Part shown: positions 1 through 8,130 of the stretch, one piece after another
Layout: each line of letters starts with the position of its first letter
How positions within the stretch are numbered: the stretch's first letter is position 1
NCBI GenBank assembly: GCA_947177175.1
Contig: CAMWTK010000002.1
Location: forward strand, 34,292-98,291
Direction of reading: 5' to 3'
DNA length: 64,000 bases
Source of the DNA: an uncultured Treponema sp.
GTDB taxonomy: Bacteria > Spirochaetota > Spirochaetia > Treponematales > Treponemataceae
Notes under the pieces: model-generated
Told to the model about the DNA's origin: nothing
The model's input: the letters and a program-made list of their open reading frames with translations, nothing else
Databases searched by the model: none
Position numbers and translations under genes: made by a program

Positions 1-24
1 GTTAGGAAATCGCGAGGTGTTGCT

Positions 25-1077
25 ATGAAAAAAAATCTGTTTGCGGCGGTTTTTTGCTGCATGACTATTGCATTTGGGGGTTGTAATCAAATGGACAAGG
101 CATTACAGGCAATTCAGGGAAAAGACGGCGTGTTTGCGGTGCTGGAGACTGACCGCGGCACGGTCGTGCTTGAGTTGTTCTATAAGGAAACGCCGCTTAC
201 GGTGACGAATTTCGTGGGTTTGGCGGAAGGAACGCTTGACGCGGCAAAGGGAAAGCCGTTCTATGACGGGCTGAAATTCCACCGCGTCATCAGCGTGGCG
301 AACGGCGACGGACAGGATTTTATGATTCAGGGCGGCGACCCGCAGGGAACGGGGTCGGGCGGTCCGGGCTATCGTTTTATCGACGAGATTGTGGACGGGC
401 TGACCTTTGACAAGGCGGGCTATCTTGCCATGGCGAACGCGGGCGCGGGAACGAACGGCAGCCAGTTTTTCATCACGATTGCGCCGACGGAATGGCTGAA
501 CGGAAAGCACACGATTTTTGGCAGGGTCGTCGATTCGGACAGCCAGAACACGGTGAACAAAACCTTGCAGGGCGACACGATTAAGAAAATCACTATTATC
601 CGGCAGGGCGACGAGGCAAAGGCGTTTACCGCAAGCCAGGACGACTGGAACGAACGTGAAGCCGCCGCCAAAAAATCTGCGGAAGAAAAGACGGCAAGGC
701 AGCTGGCGGCGTTCACCGAGGGCTGCACAAAATCGCCCAACGGCATTTATTACAAAATCTTAAAAGAAGGCAAGGGAAACAAGGTCGGCAAAGGCAAGAC
801 TGCCAACGTGGAATACAAGGGCTATTTGCAAGACGGCAGCATTTTTGACGCATCAAAAGGCTTTCACCCGCAAGGGCACGACGGGCTTTCGTTCAGAATC
901 GGCGCGGGCGAGATGATTCCGGGCTTTGACCTGATGGTGCAGGACATGAAAGTAGGCGAGACGCGCAAAATGGTCATTCCCCCGGAACTGGCATACGGCG
1001 CGCGCGGCGTTCCGCAGGCAGGCATTCCCGGCGGCGCGTATATTGCGTTTGACGTGACATTGACTTCGGTCAAATAA
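25..1077 (+). CDS. Lipoprotein with cyclophilin and FKBP domains (dual peptidyl-prolyl isomerase)
   Basis: Predicted cell-envelope folding catalyst that isomerises Xaa-Pro bonds. The N-terminus is a lipoprotein signal (MKKN...IAFGGC, lipid Cys at about residue 20), so it should be anchored outside the cytoplasmic membrane. Residues ~38-200 match a cyclophilin domain ([29 protein letters not shown]). Residues ~230-350 match an FKBP domain ([39 protein letters not shown]). The start is supported by GAGGTG a few bases upstream. Cyclophilin and FKBP folds are unrelated, and fusions of both (dual immunophilins) are a small known class that includes spirochaete members. It converges on uxaC, with two strong hairpins between them. 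The fusion and lipoprotein status are clear; substrates are unknown. Confidence 0.93.
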   Translation: MKKNLFAAVFCCMTIAFGGCNQMDKALQAIQGKDGVFAVLETDRGTVVLELFYKETPLTVTNFVGLAEGTLDAAKGKPFYDGLKFHRVISVANGDGQDFMIQGGDPQGTGSGGPGYRFIDEIVDGLTFDKAGYLAMANAGAGTNGSQFFITIAPTEWLNGKHTIFGRVVDSDSQNTVNKTLQGDTIKKITIIRQGDEAKAFTASQDDWNEREAAAKKSAEEKTARQLAAFTEGCTKSPNGIYYKILKEGKGNKVGKGKTANVEYKGYLQDGSIFDASKGFHPQGHDGLSFRIGAGEMIPGFDLMVQDMKVGETRKMVIPPELAYGARGVPQAGIPGGAYIAFDVTLTSVK

Positions 1078-1092
1078 AACGGCTTTATCAAC

Positions 1093-1179
1093 AAAAAAAG
1101 TACGGCGTATTTTTCCCAAAAATACGCCGTACTTTTTTAAAAACACGCCGTAAATTTTTTAAAATACGGCGTGTTTTTT
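1093..1179. terminator. Tandem bidirectional terminators between the PPIase gene and uxaC
   Basis: Two adjacent inverted repeats. The first (1093-1114 with 1118-1138) is an almost perfect 21-bp stem, AAAAAAGTACGGCGTATTTTT, with a 3-base loop. The second (1139-1153 with 1165-1179) pairs AAAAACACGCCGTA with TACGGCGTGTTTTT. Both have A-tracts on one side and T-tracts on the other, so they can terminate transcripts from both convergent genes. The second repeats the GGCGTA core of the first, suggesting duplication. Confidence 0.88.
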
Positions 1180-1203
1180 CTCAAAATTCACGTGACAACA
1201 AAT

Positions 1204-2613
1204 TTATGCCCCAAAATAGCGCAGCGCGTTGCCGAACGAAATGTCCTTGACCATTTTGGTGAGGCGTTCCATATCCTCAGGATATTCGCCGTTTTCCACC
1301 CAGCCGCCGATGACGTTGCAGAGAATGCGGCGGAAATATTCGTGGCGCGAGTACGACAGGAAACTGCGGCTGTCGGTGAGCATGCCAACGAACGCGGGAA
1401 TCATGCCGAGGTTGCCGAGCACTTTTATCTGCTGTTCCATGCCGTCGCGGTGATCGCAGAACCACCAGCCGGAGCCGAGCTGCACGCGGCCTTTAATGCC
1501 GCCGCCCTGGAAGCAGCCCATAATCGTGCCGATCGAATAATAATCCTTGGGATTGAGCGTGTACAGAATCGTCTTGGGCAGCCCGCCGTTCTCTTCAATC
1601 AGGTTGAGCAGGGCGGCAAGGTTTTCCGCGAGCGGCTTGTCATGGCTGCCGTCAAAGCCCGTGTCAGGGCCGAGCTTCTTGAACATCGCCTTGTTGTTGT
1701 CGCGGATTGCGTTCATGTGCCACTGCATGACAACATTCTTCTTTGCATATTCGCGTCCGAGCGCGAGCAGGATTTTCGTCTTGTACGCTTCTGCCTCCGC
1801 TTCGCTCACCGCCTCGCCGGAAAGCGCCTTTTTGACCACCGCGTCAATTTCTTTGTCGCTCGCAATTTTGAACGGCGGGTATTCCAGCGCGTGGTCGGAA
1901 GCGCGGCAGCCGTTTTCAATGAAGAAATCAAGCCGCTTGATCAGCGCGGCGATAACATCGTCCGAAGTCTGAATGTCAATGCCGCTCACTTCGGAAAGTT
2001 TTTTGATGTACGCGGGATAGGTGGGAAGGTTGATGTTGATTGCCTTGTCCGGGCGATACGACGGGCGCACTTTGGTGTCAATCGTGCCGATCGGTGCCGT
2101 GCCCGCCGCAATCGCCTTGTGGTATTCAAGCGAATCCGCCGGATCGTCTGTCGTGCCGACTGCGTACACGTGGAAATTCTTGAAAATACCCTTGACGCTC
2201 AAATCGTCGCCTTTGAGCAGCTCGTTCGCCGCCTTATAAATCTCCGGCGCACTTTTGACCGTGAGCGGCTCGTCAATGCCGAAATACCGCTGAAGCTCCA
2301 AATGCGTCCAATGGTACAGCGGATTTCCGATCAGGTTTTCAATCGTTTCTGCCCAGCGCACGAATTTCTCATACGGCTCTGCGTCGCCTGTGATATACTT
2401 TTCGTCAATGCCATACGTGCGCATCTGCCGCCATTTGTAATGGTCGCCGCCCAGCCAGATGTCCGTAATCGAGCTGAACTTCTTGTTCTGGGCAATCTGC
2501 TCCGGCGGCAAGTGGCAGTGGTAGTCCCACAGCGGCTCGTCCTTGCACGCCTCAAACAGTTTCTGCGCGGTCTTTGTTTCCAAAAGGAAATTCTTGTCCA
2601 TAAATTTCTTCAT
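1204..2613 (-). CDS. uxaC: Uronate (glucuronate/galacturonate) isomerase
   Basis: Converts D-glucuronate to fructuronate and D-galacturonate to tagaturonate, the first cytoplasmic step of hexuronate use. The 469-residue protein has the usual length and is recognisable throughout: the N-terminal metal-binding DYHCHLPPEQIAQN, then WLGGDHYKWRQMR, VGTTDDPADSLEYH, QWHMNAIRDNN, and MLTDSRSFLSYSRHEYFRR near the C-terminus. An in-frame ATG exists 33 bases upstream, but the start at 2613 has GGAG five bases before it and gives MKKFMDKNF, matching family N-termini. It is a single gene with its own promoter. With the secreted pectinesterase near 54 kb it fits use of pectin-derived uronates. Confidence 0.95.
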   Translation of the reverse strand: MKKFMDKNFLLETKTAQKLFEACKDEPLWDYHCHLPPEQIAQNKKFSSITDIWLGGDHYKWRQMRTYGIDEKYITGDAEPYEKFVRWAETIENLIGNPLYHWTHLELQRYFGIDEPLTVKSAPEIYKAANELLKGDDLSVKGIFKNFHVYAVGTTDDPADSLEYHKAIAAGTAPIGTIDTKVRPSYRPDKAININLPTYPAYIKKLSEVSGIDIQTSDDVIAALIKRLDFFIENGCRASDHALEYPPFKIASDKEIDAVVKKALSGEAVSEAEAEAYKTKILLALGREYAKKNVVMQWHMNAIRDNNKAMFKKLGPDTGFDGSHDKPLAENLAALLNLIEENGGLPKTILYTLNPKDYYSIGTIMGCFQGGGIKGRVQLGSGWWFCDHRDGMEQQIKVLGNLGMIPAFVGMLTDSRSFLSYSRHEYFRRILCNVIGGWVENGEYPEDMERLTKMVKDISFGNALRYFGA

Positions 2614-2657
2614 ATACACTCCATAAGCGTTTGCGCGGAAAACCAAACGCCGTCATT

Positions 2658-2686
2658 ATTGTACCACGAAAACGTCGCTTTGTCTT
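2658..2686 (-). promoter_or_regulatory. Promoter for uxaC
   Basis: Reading the minus strand, AAGACA (2681-2686) is followed after exactly 17 bases by TACAAT (2658-2663). The leader to the ATG is about 40 bases and contains the GGAG ribosome-binding site. The promoter lies back to back with that of the queD-like gene. Confidence 0.6.
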
Positions 2687-2731
2687 GTAAAATGATACGG
2701 CAGGAAATTACTCCGTTGCGTCATTTTTAAC

Positions 2732-2760
2732 TTGACAAAACCTGCCACTTCATCTAGAAA
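2732..2760 (+). promoter_or_regulatory. Promoter for the queD-like gene
   Basis: TTGACA (2732-2737), a 17-base spacer, then TAGAAA (2755-2760). Transcription would start near 2767, just before the AAGGAG ribosome-binding site. Confidence 0.68.
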
Positions 2761-2780
2761 TAGAGGCAAGGAGTTTTTTT

Positions 2781-3347
2781 ATGAGAAGTTTTACAACAAT
2801 CGATTTACAGTACGCCCACCGATTCTACGGATTCAAGGGCGAAGCGCAGTATCTGCACGGGCACACCGGCATCCTGACCATCGAGGTCGAGGACACAATC
2901 GTCGATGGCGTGAACATGGTGTTTCCCTGCAATGAAATCAAGAAGACGGCGTGGTCGGTCTTGCAGAACTTTGACCACGCGCTCATCCTCCGTGAGGACG
3001 ACCCGCTGCTCCCCGCAATCCTCGACGTGTACGAAAAACAGGGAATCAAAAACGGCGCTCCCACCAACAAGCAGAAAGGTCCCGCGTTCAAGACGGAACT
3101 CGCGACCGCCTACCCCGAATGCCGCCTGGTCGTCACCAAGGAAACGATGACCGTCGAGGGCATGATTAAAATCGTCTACGACTTACTGAAAGACAAGCTG
3201 AACATCGCCAAGCTCACGTTCACGAGCGGCGTAAACGGCGCGTCCCAGACCTACGAGCCGAAAAACGACATCGACCGCTGTCCCCTCTGCGGCATCGCCC
3301 TGAACGAAAACGGCGTCTGCCCCAAGTGCGGGTACAAAAAACCGTAA
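2781..3347 (+). CDS. 6-pyruvoyl/6-carboxy-tetrahydropterin synthase family protein with C-terminal zinc ribbon
   Basis: T-fold pterin enzyme of the QueD/PTPS family, which converts dihydroneopterin triphosphate in queuosine, biopterin or folate branches. The zinc-binding histidines are visible: AHRF near residue 13 and LHGHTG near 26-30. The internal NFDHALIL also fits. The cysteine four residues before HGH in QueD is absent; the local sequence is GEAQYLHGH, with a Glu nearby. Residues ~165-185 form an added zinc ribbon (CPLCG and CPKCG). AAGGAG precedes the ATG. The gene is monocistronic with its own promoter and terminator. The family is certain, but the exact reaction is not: QueD, or a PTPS-III-like FolB substitute. 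queH occurs 11 kb away. Confidence 0.82.
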   Translation: MRSFTTIDLQYAHRFYGFKGEAQYLHGHTGILTIEVEDTIVDGVNMVFPCNEIKKTAWSVLQNFDHALILREDDPLLPAILDVYEKQGIKNGAPTNKQKGPAFKTELATAYPECRLVVTKETMTVEGMIKIVYDLLKDKLNIAKLTFTSGVNGASQTYEPKNDIDRCPLCGIALNENGVCPKCGYKKP

Positions 3348-3354
3348 GCAAGCA

Positions 3355-3381
3355 AAAAAGGCTCTGAAATAGAGCCTTTTT
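3355..3381 (+). terminator. Rho-independent terminator of the queD-like gene
   Basis: Inverted repeat AAAAAGGCTCT / AGAGCCTTTTT (3355-3365 and 3371-3381) with a 5-base loop and a T-run, starting about 8 bases after the stop codon. Confidence 0.88.
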
Positions 3382-3455
3382 GTCGCCACAATCGCGCCCC
3401 GCAATGCGAACTGCCGCAAGCGGGGCGGGAGTTATGTATTTGCCTTAATCATCGC

Positions 3456-3935
3456 CTACAGCGGCTTGCCGTCGAGCGATTTTTCGGTCAGTGTGCCGTT
3501 GCGGTATACGAGTTTGAGCGAAAAAAACGGCGCGTTGTTTTGCAGTAGGCGAAAAAAAATCTTGTCGCCTTCCCACAGGTTAAGCGAATCAACGGCGACA
3601 ATCGGTATCCATTCGAGCGTTCCTTCGTCGCAGTCAATCAGGCTGCCGGTGAATTCCGTGGCGGTGTAGAGACACATATATTCGGCGGGGTCGTTATCAG
3701 AAATGAACGTGACGATTCCGCGGAAATGCCATTTTGTGAGCGTCAGCCCGGTCTCTTCTTTTACCTCGCGCAGCAGGCAGTCTTCGGGGCTTTCTCCCGG
3801 CTCAAAATGTCCGCCCACGCCAATCCATTTGTCGCGGTTCACGTCGTTCTTTTTGGTCATGCGGTGAAGCATGAGATAGCAGTCGTCTTTCTGGATATAG
3901 CAGAGCGTGGTCAGCGGTGATTTTTTCGTGTCCAT
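3456..3935 (-). CDS. NUDIX hydrolase, 8-oxo-dGTP diphosphatase-like (MutT)
   Basis: Hydrolyses a nucleoside diphosphate linked to another moiety; probably cleans oxidised dNTPs. The NUDIX box is intact: GHFEPGESPEDCLLREVKEE followed by TGL (G-x5-E-x7-REVxEExGU), within about 160 residues. Start choice: the frame stays open for 20 more codons upstream, but those read as random sequence. ATG 3935 gives MDTKKSPLTTLCYIQKDDCY, typical of the family. This ATG has no ribosome-binding site. Instead TTGACA, 17 bases, then AAAAAT ends six bases before it, so the message is probably leaderless. The substrate assignment is family-level inference. Confidence 0.88.
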   Translation of the reverse strand: MDTKKSPLTTLCYIQKDDCYLMLHRMTKKNDVNRDKWIGVGGHFEPGESPEDCLLREVKEETGLTLTKWHFRGIVTFISDNDPAEYMCLYTATEFTGSLIDCDEGTLEWIPIVAVDSLNLWEGDKIFFRLLQNNAPFFSLKLVYRNGTLTEKSLDGKPL

Positions 3936-3941
3936 GTGATT

Positions 3942-3970
3942 ATTTTTGGCGAAAGCGATTTTTGTGTCAA
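3942..3970 (-). promoter_or_regulatory. Leaderless promoter of the NUDIX gene
   Basis: Minus strand: consensus -35 TTGACA (3965-3970), 17-base spacer, -10-like AAAAAT (3942-3947), then six bases (AATCAC) to the ATG at 3935. This places the transcription start on or beside the A of the start codon. Confidence 0.6.
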
Positions 3971-3989
3971 GCGCAAAAATACCCGCGCC

Positions 3990-4025
3990 TTGCACCTAGT
4001 CAGACACGCCTTTTTATAGTATAAT
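3990..4025 (+). promoter_or_regulatory. Probable promoter of the FNT transporter gene
   Basis: TTGCAC (3990-3995) lies 19 bases before TATAGT (4015-4020), and a consensus TATAAT overlaps it at 4020-4025. The -10 is good; the -35 and spacing are imperfect. Confidence 0.5.
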
Positions 4026-4058
4026 AAACATTACATTCACATGATGGGGAAGTGAAAC

Positions 4059-4850
4059 ATGAATACACCATTAGAGATTGCTGACATATATATTATGGTC
4101 GGCGATGGCAAGACGACCCAGCGGTTGTGGAAGCTGTTCTTGCTTGGATTCCTTGCGGGCGCGTATATCGGATTGGGCGCGTTGGCAAGCCAGATTGTAT
4201 CTTGTGGCATAGAAACGCCGGCCGCCGCTCGTTTGCTGAGCGCGCTCGTGTTTCCCATCGGTCTGGTAATGATTATCATTGCGGGCGGCGAGTTGTTTAC
4301 GGGAAACTGTCTTATCTTTATTTCGGTGCTTTCCAAAAACACGTATCTTTCGGCAATGTTGCGCACTTGGCTCGTTGTTTTCTTGGGAAACTTTATGGGC
4401 TCAGTGTTTATCGCGTTGATGGTGAATTTCGGGCACGTGCTCACATTGTTTGACGGCGCATTGGCAAGATCGGTCGTGGCGACGGCAACGGCAAAAGTGG
4501 ATATTCCGTTTACCGACGCGCTGATAAAAGGTACGCTCTGCAACTTTATGGTGTGTATCGCCGTGTGGATTTCATTCGCGTCCGATGACATCATGGGAAA
4601 GATTTTGGGCTTGTACCTGCCCATCACACTTTTTGTCGTGTGCGGATTTGAACACTCGATTGCGAATATGTACTTTGTTCCCGCCGGAATTTTTGCACAG
4701 CACGTCTATAACATTCCGAGCGAAGCCTTGCACTGGGGTTCGTTCCTGCTCAGAAACCTGCTCCCCGTTACGGTCGGCAATATCATCGGCGGTTCAGTGA
4801 TGGTCGGTATGGGCTACTGGCTCATCTATCTGACCGAGCGCGACGACTAA
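4059..4850 (+). CDS. Formate/nitrite transporter family channel (FocA/NirC)
   Basis: Integral membrane channel of the FNT family, which passes formate, nitrite or hydrosulfide. The 263-residue length and six hydrophobic segments fit. Family signatures are visible: LGFLAGAYIGLGAL, GGELFTGNCLI, VFLGNFMGSV, KGTLCNFMVCIAVW, VVCGFEHSIANMYF, and NIIGGSVMVGMGYWLIY. The ribosome-binding site GGGGAAG lies a few bases before the ATG. The gene stands alone. Beside a cyst(e)ine C-S lyase operon a hydrosulfide channel role (FNT3/HSC) is conceivable, but the sequence cannot separate it from formate export. Confidence 0.9.
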   Translation: MNTPLEIADIYIMVGDGKTTQRLWKLFLLGFLAGAYIGLGALASQIVSCGIETPAAARLLSALVFPIGLVMIIIAGGELFTGNCLIFISVLSKNTYLSAMLRTWLVVFLGNFMGSVFIALMVNFGHVLTLFDGALARSVVATATAKVDIPFTDALIKGTLCNFMVCIAVWISFASDDIMGKILGLYLPITLFVVCGFEHSIANMYFVPAGIFAQHVYNIPSEALHWGSFLLRNLLPVTVGNIIGGSVMVGMGYWLIYLTERDD

Positions 4851-4874
4851 TTTCACGTTATCCGCAAAACAAAC

Positions 4875-4908
4875 CGCGCAACGCTGATTCAGCCGTTGCG
4901 CGATTTTT
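4875..4908. terminator. Terminator between the FNT gene and the sulfur operon
   Basis: CGCGCAACG (4875-4883) pairs with CGTTGCGCG (4894-4902), followed by ATTTTT on the plus strand. The minus-strand side is also T-rich, so it can serve both convergent genes. Confidence 0.75.
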
Positions 4909-4923
4909 ATGTCCGCGTTTAAA
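4904..4923. repeat. Copy 1 of an exact 20-bp repeat (second copy at 11665-11684)
   Basis: TTTTTATGTCCGCGTTTAAA occurs identically here and at 11665. Both copies sit at the 3' end of a minus-strand gene (4931-6118 and 11680-12402). The copies flank the sulfur operon. Confidence 0.7.
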
Positions 4924-4930
4924 CACGTAA

Positions 4931-6118
4931 TCAAGCATTCACATTGCCGCCGAACGCCTCGCAAATCCGCGCAAGGGCATCTTCCAAAATCTTTCGCGGA
5001 GTCGCAACGTTTATGCGCTGGAATTTCTCGCCCTCTTTTCCGAACATCGTTCCTTCGTCAAGCCAGACTTTCGCCTCGTGCAAAATGCGTTCCGAAATCT
5101 GCTGGTCGGTCAGCTCGGTGAATGCGAAAAAATCCAGCCACACAAGATAGGTTCCCTCAGGCTCGTGCACGGTGATTTTCGGGCAGTGCTGCCGCAGATA
5201 GTCGCGCAAAAACTTGATGTTTTTTTGGATATATGACTTTGCCTCGTCAAACCACTGCCCGCCTTGCGAGTATGCGGCGGTGGCGGCGGCAATTCCCATC
5301 AGGTTTGGCTCGTCGTATCCCGTCTGCTCGATGGTGCGGCGGAACTCGCTGCGGATTTTTTCATCTGGAATGATGATGTTTGAGAATTGCAGGCCCGCAA
5401 GGTTGAAGGTCTTGCTCGGCGCGGTGCAGATGATTGCATGCCGAGCCGCCTCAGGCGAAAGCAAGGCATAGACGGTATGATGATTTTCGCCGAACGTGAT
5501 GTCCGAATGAATCTCGTCGCTCACGACAAGGACACCGTGCTTGAGACAGATGCCGCTGATTCGTTCAAGTTCCTGCCGCGACCAAACGCGACCGACCGGA
5601 TTGTGCGGCGAGCAGAGGATGAACAGCCTCACCTGTTCATCTACGATTTTCCGCTCGAAGTCGTCAAAATCAATCTCGTAGCGTCCGTTTTTTATGACCA
5701 GCGGATTGTTTACCACGCGGCGATTCAATGCCGCAATCGTGTTGGAAAATGGGTAGTACACCGGCCTTTGAATGAGGATGCCGTCACCTTCCTTAGTGAA
5801 CGCGCGGATTGCCGCACTGAGCGCGAACACAACGCCCGGCGTGTTCACGATCCATTCGTCCTTAATGACAAAACCGTGGCGTGTGCAAAACCAATTTTTT
5901 ACCGCCTCGTAATACCGCGCGTCTGGGCGGCTGTAGCCGAAAATGCCATGGCGCGCAAAATCGGCGAGTGCGTCTTGGACGCACGGCGCGGTAGGAAAAT
6001 CCATGTCGGCGACCCACAGTTTTATTGAATCGGCGGGCTTTTTCCGCGCGGCCGCCACATCGTATTTTATGGCGAATGTGTTGCTGCGGTCGATGATGCT
6101 GTCAAAATCGTATGGCAT
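4931..6118 (-). CDS. PLP-dependent C-S lyase, MalY/PatB family (cystalysin-like)
   Basis: Fold-type I aminotransferase-like enzyme that cleaves cystathionine or cysteine to a thiol or H2S, pyruvate and ammonia. The 395-residue length matches. Visible motifs: LWVADMDFPTAP (family N-terminus), VNTPGVVFALSAAIRAFT, RPVYYPF, CSPHNPVGRVW (cofactor-binding Asn), VSDEIHSD (Asp pairing with the pyridine N), and TAPSKTFNLAGLQFSN with the PLP lysine. It reads very like T. denticola cystalysin. It is the last gene of a co-oriented run of ABC transporter, gamma-lyase and this enzyme; only 15 bases separate it from the preceding gene. In context it probably degrades imported cyst(e)ine. Cystathionine versus cysteine preference is not decidable. 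Confidence 0.93.
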   Translation of the reverse strand: MPYDFDSIIDRSNTFAIKYDVAAARKKPADSIKLWVADMDFPTAPCVQDALADFARHGIFGYSRPDARYYEAVKNWFCTRHGFVIKDEWIVNTPGVVFALSAAIRAFTKEGDGILIQRPVYYPFSNTIAALNRRVVNNPLVIKNGRYEIDFDDFERKIVDEQVRLFILCSPHNPVGRVWSRQELERISGICLKHGVLVVSDEIHSDITFGENHHTVYALLSPEAARHAIICTAPSKTFNLAGLQFSNIIIPDEKIRSEFRRTIEQTGYDEPNLMGIAAATAAYSQGGQWFDEAKSYIQKNIKFLRDYLRQHCPKITVHEPEGTYLVWLDFFAFTELTDQQISERILHEAKVWLDEGTMFGKEGEKFQRINVATPRKILEDALARICEAFGGNVNA

Positions 6119-6133
6119 ATTTTCTCCTATTTT

Positions 6134-7303
6134 TTATGCGTTCAATGCCTGATGCAAATCGCGAATCAAATCATCCGCGTTTTCGATTCCCACTGAAAGG
6201 CGGAGCAGATTGGGCGTGATTCCGTTTTTCAGCCGGATTTCTTCGGGCACTTCGGCGTGAGTCTGCGTCACCGGATAGGTGATGAGCGATTCCACCCCGC
6301 CCAGGCTTTCGGCGTACTGGATGAGGCGCACGTTGCCCAAAACAGAAAGGGCGCGTTCTGTCGTGTCGGTCGCAAAGGAAATCATCGCGCCGAATCCTCT
6401 TGCCTGTTTCCGCATGATTTCATATCCCGGATGCTCGCGAAGCCCCGGATACAGCACGTGCACGACATTTTTCTGCGTTTTCAGATACTCCGCGATTTTA
6501 AGGGCGTTTTCCTGCGATTTTTCCATGCGCACTGCGAGCGTCTTTATTCCGCGCAGGACGAGCCAGCTGTCAAACGGCGAAAGCGCGCTTCCCGTCGTCT
6601 TGTAAAGATAGCGGATTTTCTGCTGAATCTCGTCGTTGTTCGTGACGATGAAGCCTGCCAGCACGTCGTTGTGTCCCGCAAGGTATTTCGTCCCCGAATG
6701 AATCACGACATCCGCTCCGAGCGAAAGCGGATTTTGAAAATAAGGCGACATGAACGTGTTGTCAACGATGAGCAGAAGATGGTGCTTTTTTGCGAGCGCG
6801 GACATTTTTGCGATGTCGGTCACGTTCATCATGGGATTGGTGGGTGTCTCAAGGTAGATTGCCTTTGTTTCAGGACGAACGAGCGGCTCTGCGTCCTCGG
6901 ATGAAAGATTCGCGCGTGTGAACGTGATGCCGTTTTTCTTTGACACCGCGTCAAAAAGCCGGATTGTTCCGCCATACAAATCCGAATCCACGATGATGTG
7001 GTCGCCGGGAGAAAAAATCTCCATCAGAAGCGATATTGCCGACATTCCGGTCGATACCGCGACCGCATCCTTTCCGTCCTCCAGCGCACGGACAATTTTT
7101 TCAAGCTGCAATCGCGTGGGATTCTGCATCCGCGAATAATCAAAGCCGGTACTTTTTCCCACGGCCGGATGGGCATACGTGGAAGTCTGGTAAATCGGAA
7201 AACTGATCGCGCCGTAATGGCTACAGTGCGTTATGTCATCGGAAAAAGAATCGTCCTCGTTCTTTTCAAGATGAAGGCATTTTGTCGCAAGTGAAAGTTC
7301 CAT
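6134..7303 (-). CDS. Cystathionine/methionine gamma-lyase family PLP enzyme
   Basis: Member of the Cys/Met-metabolism PLP family (MetB/MetC/MGL/CGL), 389 residues. Motifs: SFPIYQTSTYAHPA, YSRMQNPTRLQLE, STGMSAI, YLETPTNPMM, VDNTFMSPYFQNPL, and the PLP lysine in HSGTKYLAGHNDVLAG. The C-terminal GGVESLITYPVTQTHAEVP and LRLSVGIENADDLI are characteristic. GGTAGG lies just before the ATG. It sits between the ABC ATPase and the MalY-type lyase, so a degradative gamma-lyase acting on cystathionine, homocysteine or methionine is likelier than a biosynthetic synthase. The precise reaction cannot be read from the motifs. Confidence 0.92.
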   Translation of the reverse strand: MELSLATKCLHLEKNEDDSFSDDITHCSHYGAISFPIYQTSTYAHPAVGKSTGFDYSRMQNPTRLQLEKIVRALEDGKDAVAVSTGMSAISLLMEIFSPGDHIIVDSDLYGGTIRLFDAVSKKNGITFTRANLSSEDAEPLVRPETKAIYLETPTNPMMNVTDIAKMSALAKKHHLLLIVDNTFMSPYFQNPLSLGADVVIHSGTKYLAGHNDVLAGFIVTNNDEIQQKIRYLYKTTGSALSPFDSWLVLRGIKTLAVRMEKSQENALKIAEYLKTQKNVVHVLYPGLREHPGYEIMRKQARGFGAMISFATDTTERALSVLGNVRLIQYAESLGGVESLITYPVTQTHAEVPEEIRLKNGITPNLLRLSVGIENADDLIRDLHQALNA

Positions 7304-7351
7304 ATATCCTACCTTGTCTTATAATGTGAAGTTTTGGAAAAACAGCCATCC

Positions 7352-8104
7352 CTAAATGACGTATTCCGGCGTTTTGAGTATGCGCTGCAAGAATTTCTTG
7401 GTGCGCTCCTCTTTGGGACGGTTGAAAATCTGTGAGGGCGAGCCTTTTTCCACGACAATGCCGCCGTCCATGAACACCACCTGCGAGGCAGCCTCCTCTG
7501 CAAAACTCATCTCGTGCGTCACGACAATCATCGTCGTGCCTTCTTTCGCGAGTTCCTTGATGACGTTCAGCACCTCGCCCACGAGTTCCGGGTCAAGCGC
7601 GCTGGTCGGCTCATCGAACAGCACCACATCGGGATTCGGGGCAACGGCGCGCGCTATGCCCACGCGCTGCTGCTGGCCGCCGGAAAGTTCGGACGGATAA
7701 TAGTTCATGCGGTCAAGAAGCCCCACTTTTTCCAACGCGCGCTCCGCGGTCTCTCGCGCTGTGTCCCGGGGAATTTTCCGTGCCGTCACAAGCCCTTCCA
7801 TCACGTTCTCAAGCGCGGTCTTGTTCGCGAACAGATTGTAATTCTGATAGACAAAGCCTGTCTTGCGGCGAACGTTCAGAATCGTCTTTTTGTTCGCATG
7901 GGCAAGCGGCGTTTTTATGTCGTCAAATGCAAGCTCGCCCGAATCGGCAGTCTCAAGAAAATCAATCGTGCGCAGGAGCGTTGTCTTTCCCGACCCGGAC
8001 GGCCCGAGGATGACGACCACATCGCCTTTCTCCACGGTCAAATCCACGCCTTTGAGAATCTCGTTTTTCCCGAATGACTTGTGCACGTTTGTTACTTTCA
8101 GCAT
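7352..8104 (-). CDS. Polar amino-acid ABC transporter ATP-binding protein
   Basis: ATPase of a PAAT-family importer, 250 residues. Walker [13 protein letters not shown] (~residue 33), Q-loop [18 protein letters not shown], signature [14 protein letters not shown], Walker [15 protein letters not shown], and switch His in [11 protein letters not shown] 8104 is preceded by AGGAG; a longer open frame runs upstream but lacks this site and overlaps the permease. It is the third transporter component after the two permeases, as in cystine and glutamine type systems. Linked C-S lyases suggest L-cystine or another sulfur amino acid as cargo. Confidence 0.94.
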   Translation of the reverse strand: MLKVTNVHKSFGKNEILKGVDLTVEKGDVVVILGPSGSGKTTLLRTIDFLETADSGELAFDDIKTPLAHANKKTILNVRRKTGFVYQNYNLFANKTALENVMEGLVTARKIPRDTARETAERALEKVGLLDRMNYYPSELSGGQQQRVGIARAVAPNPDVVLFDEPTSALDPELVGEVLNVIKELAKEGTTMIVVTHEMSFAEEAASQVVFMDGGIVVEKGSPSQIFNRPKEERTKKFLQRILKTPEYVI

Positions 8105-8130
8105 ATTTTCTCCTTGATGAAAATTCCGTG

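Noticed and set aside
1171..2730. Plus-strand open frame of 519 codons over uxaC
   Set aside because: Antisense to a gene with an intact isomerase sequence; no ribosome-binding site and atypical composition.
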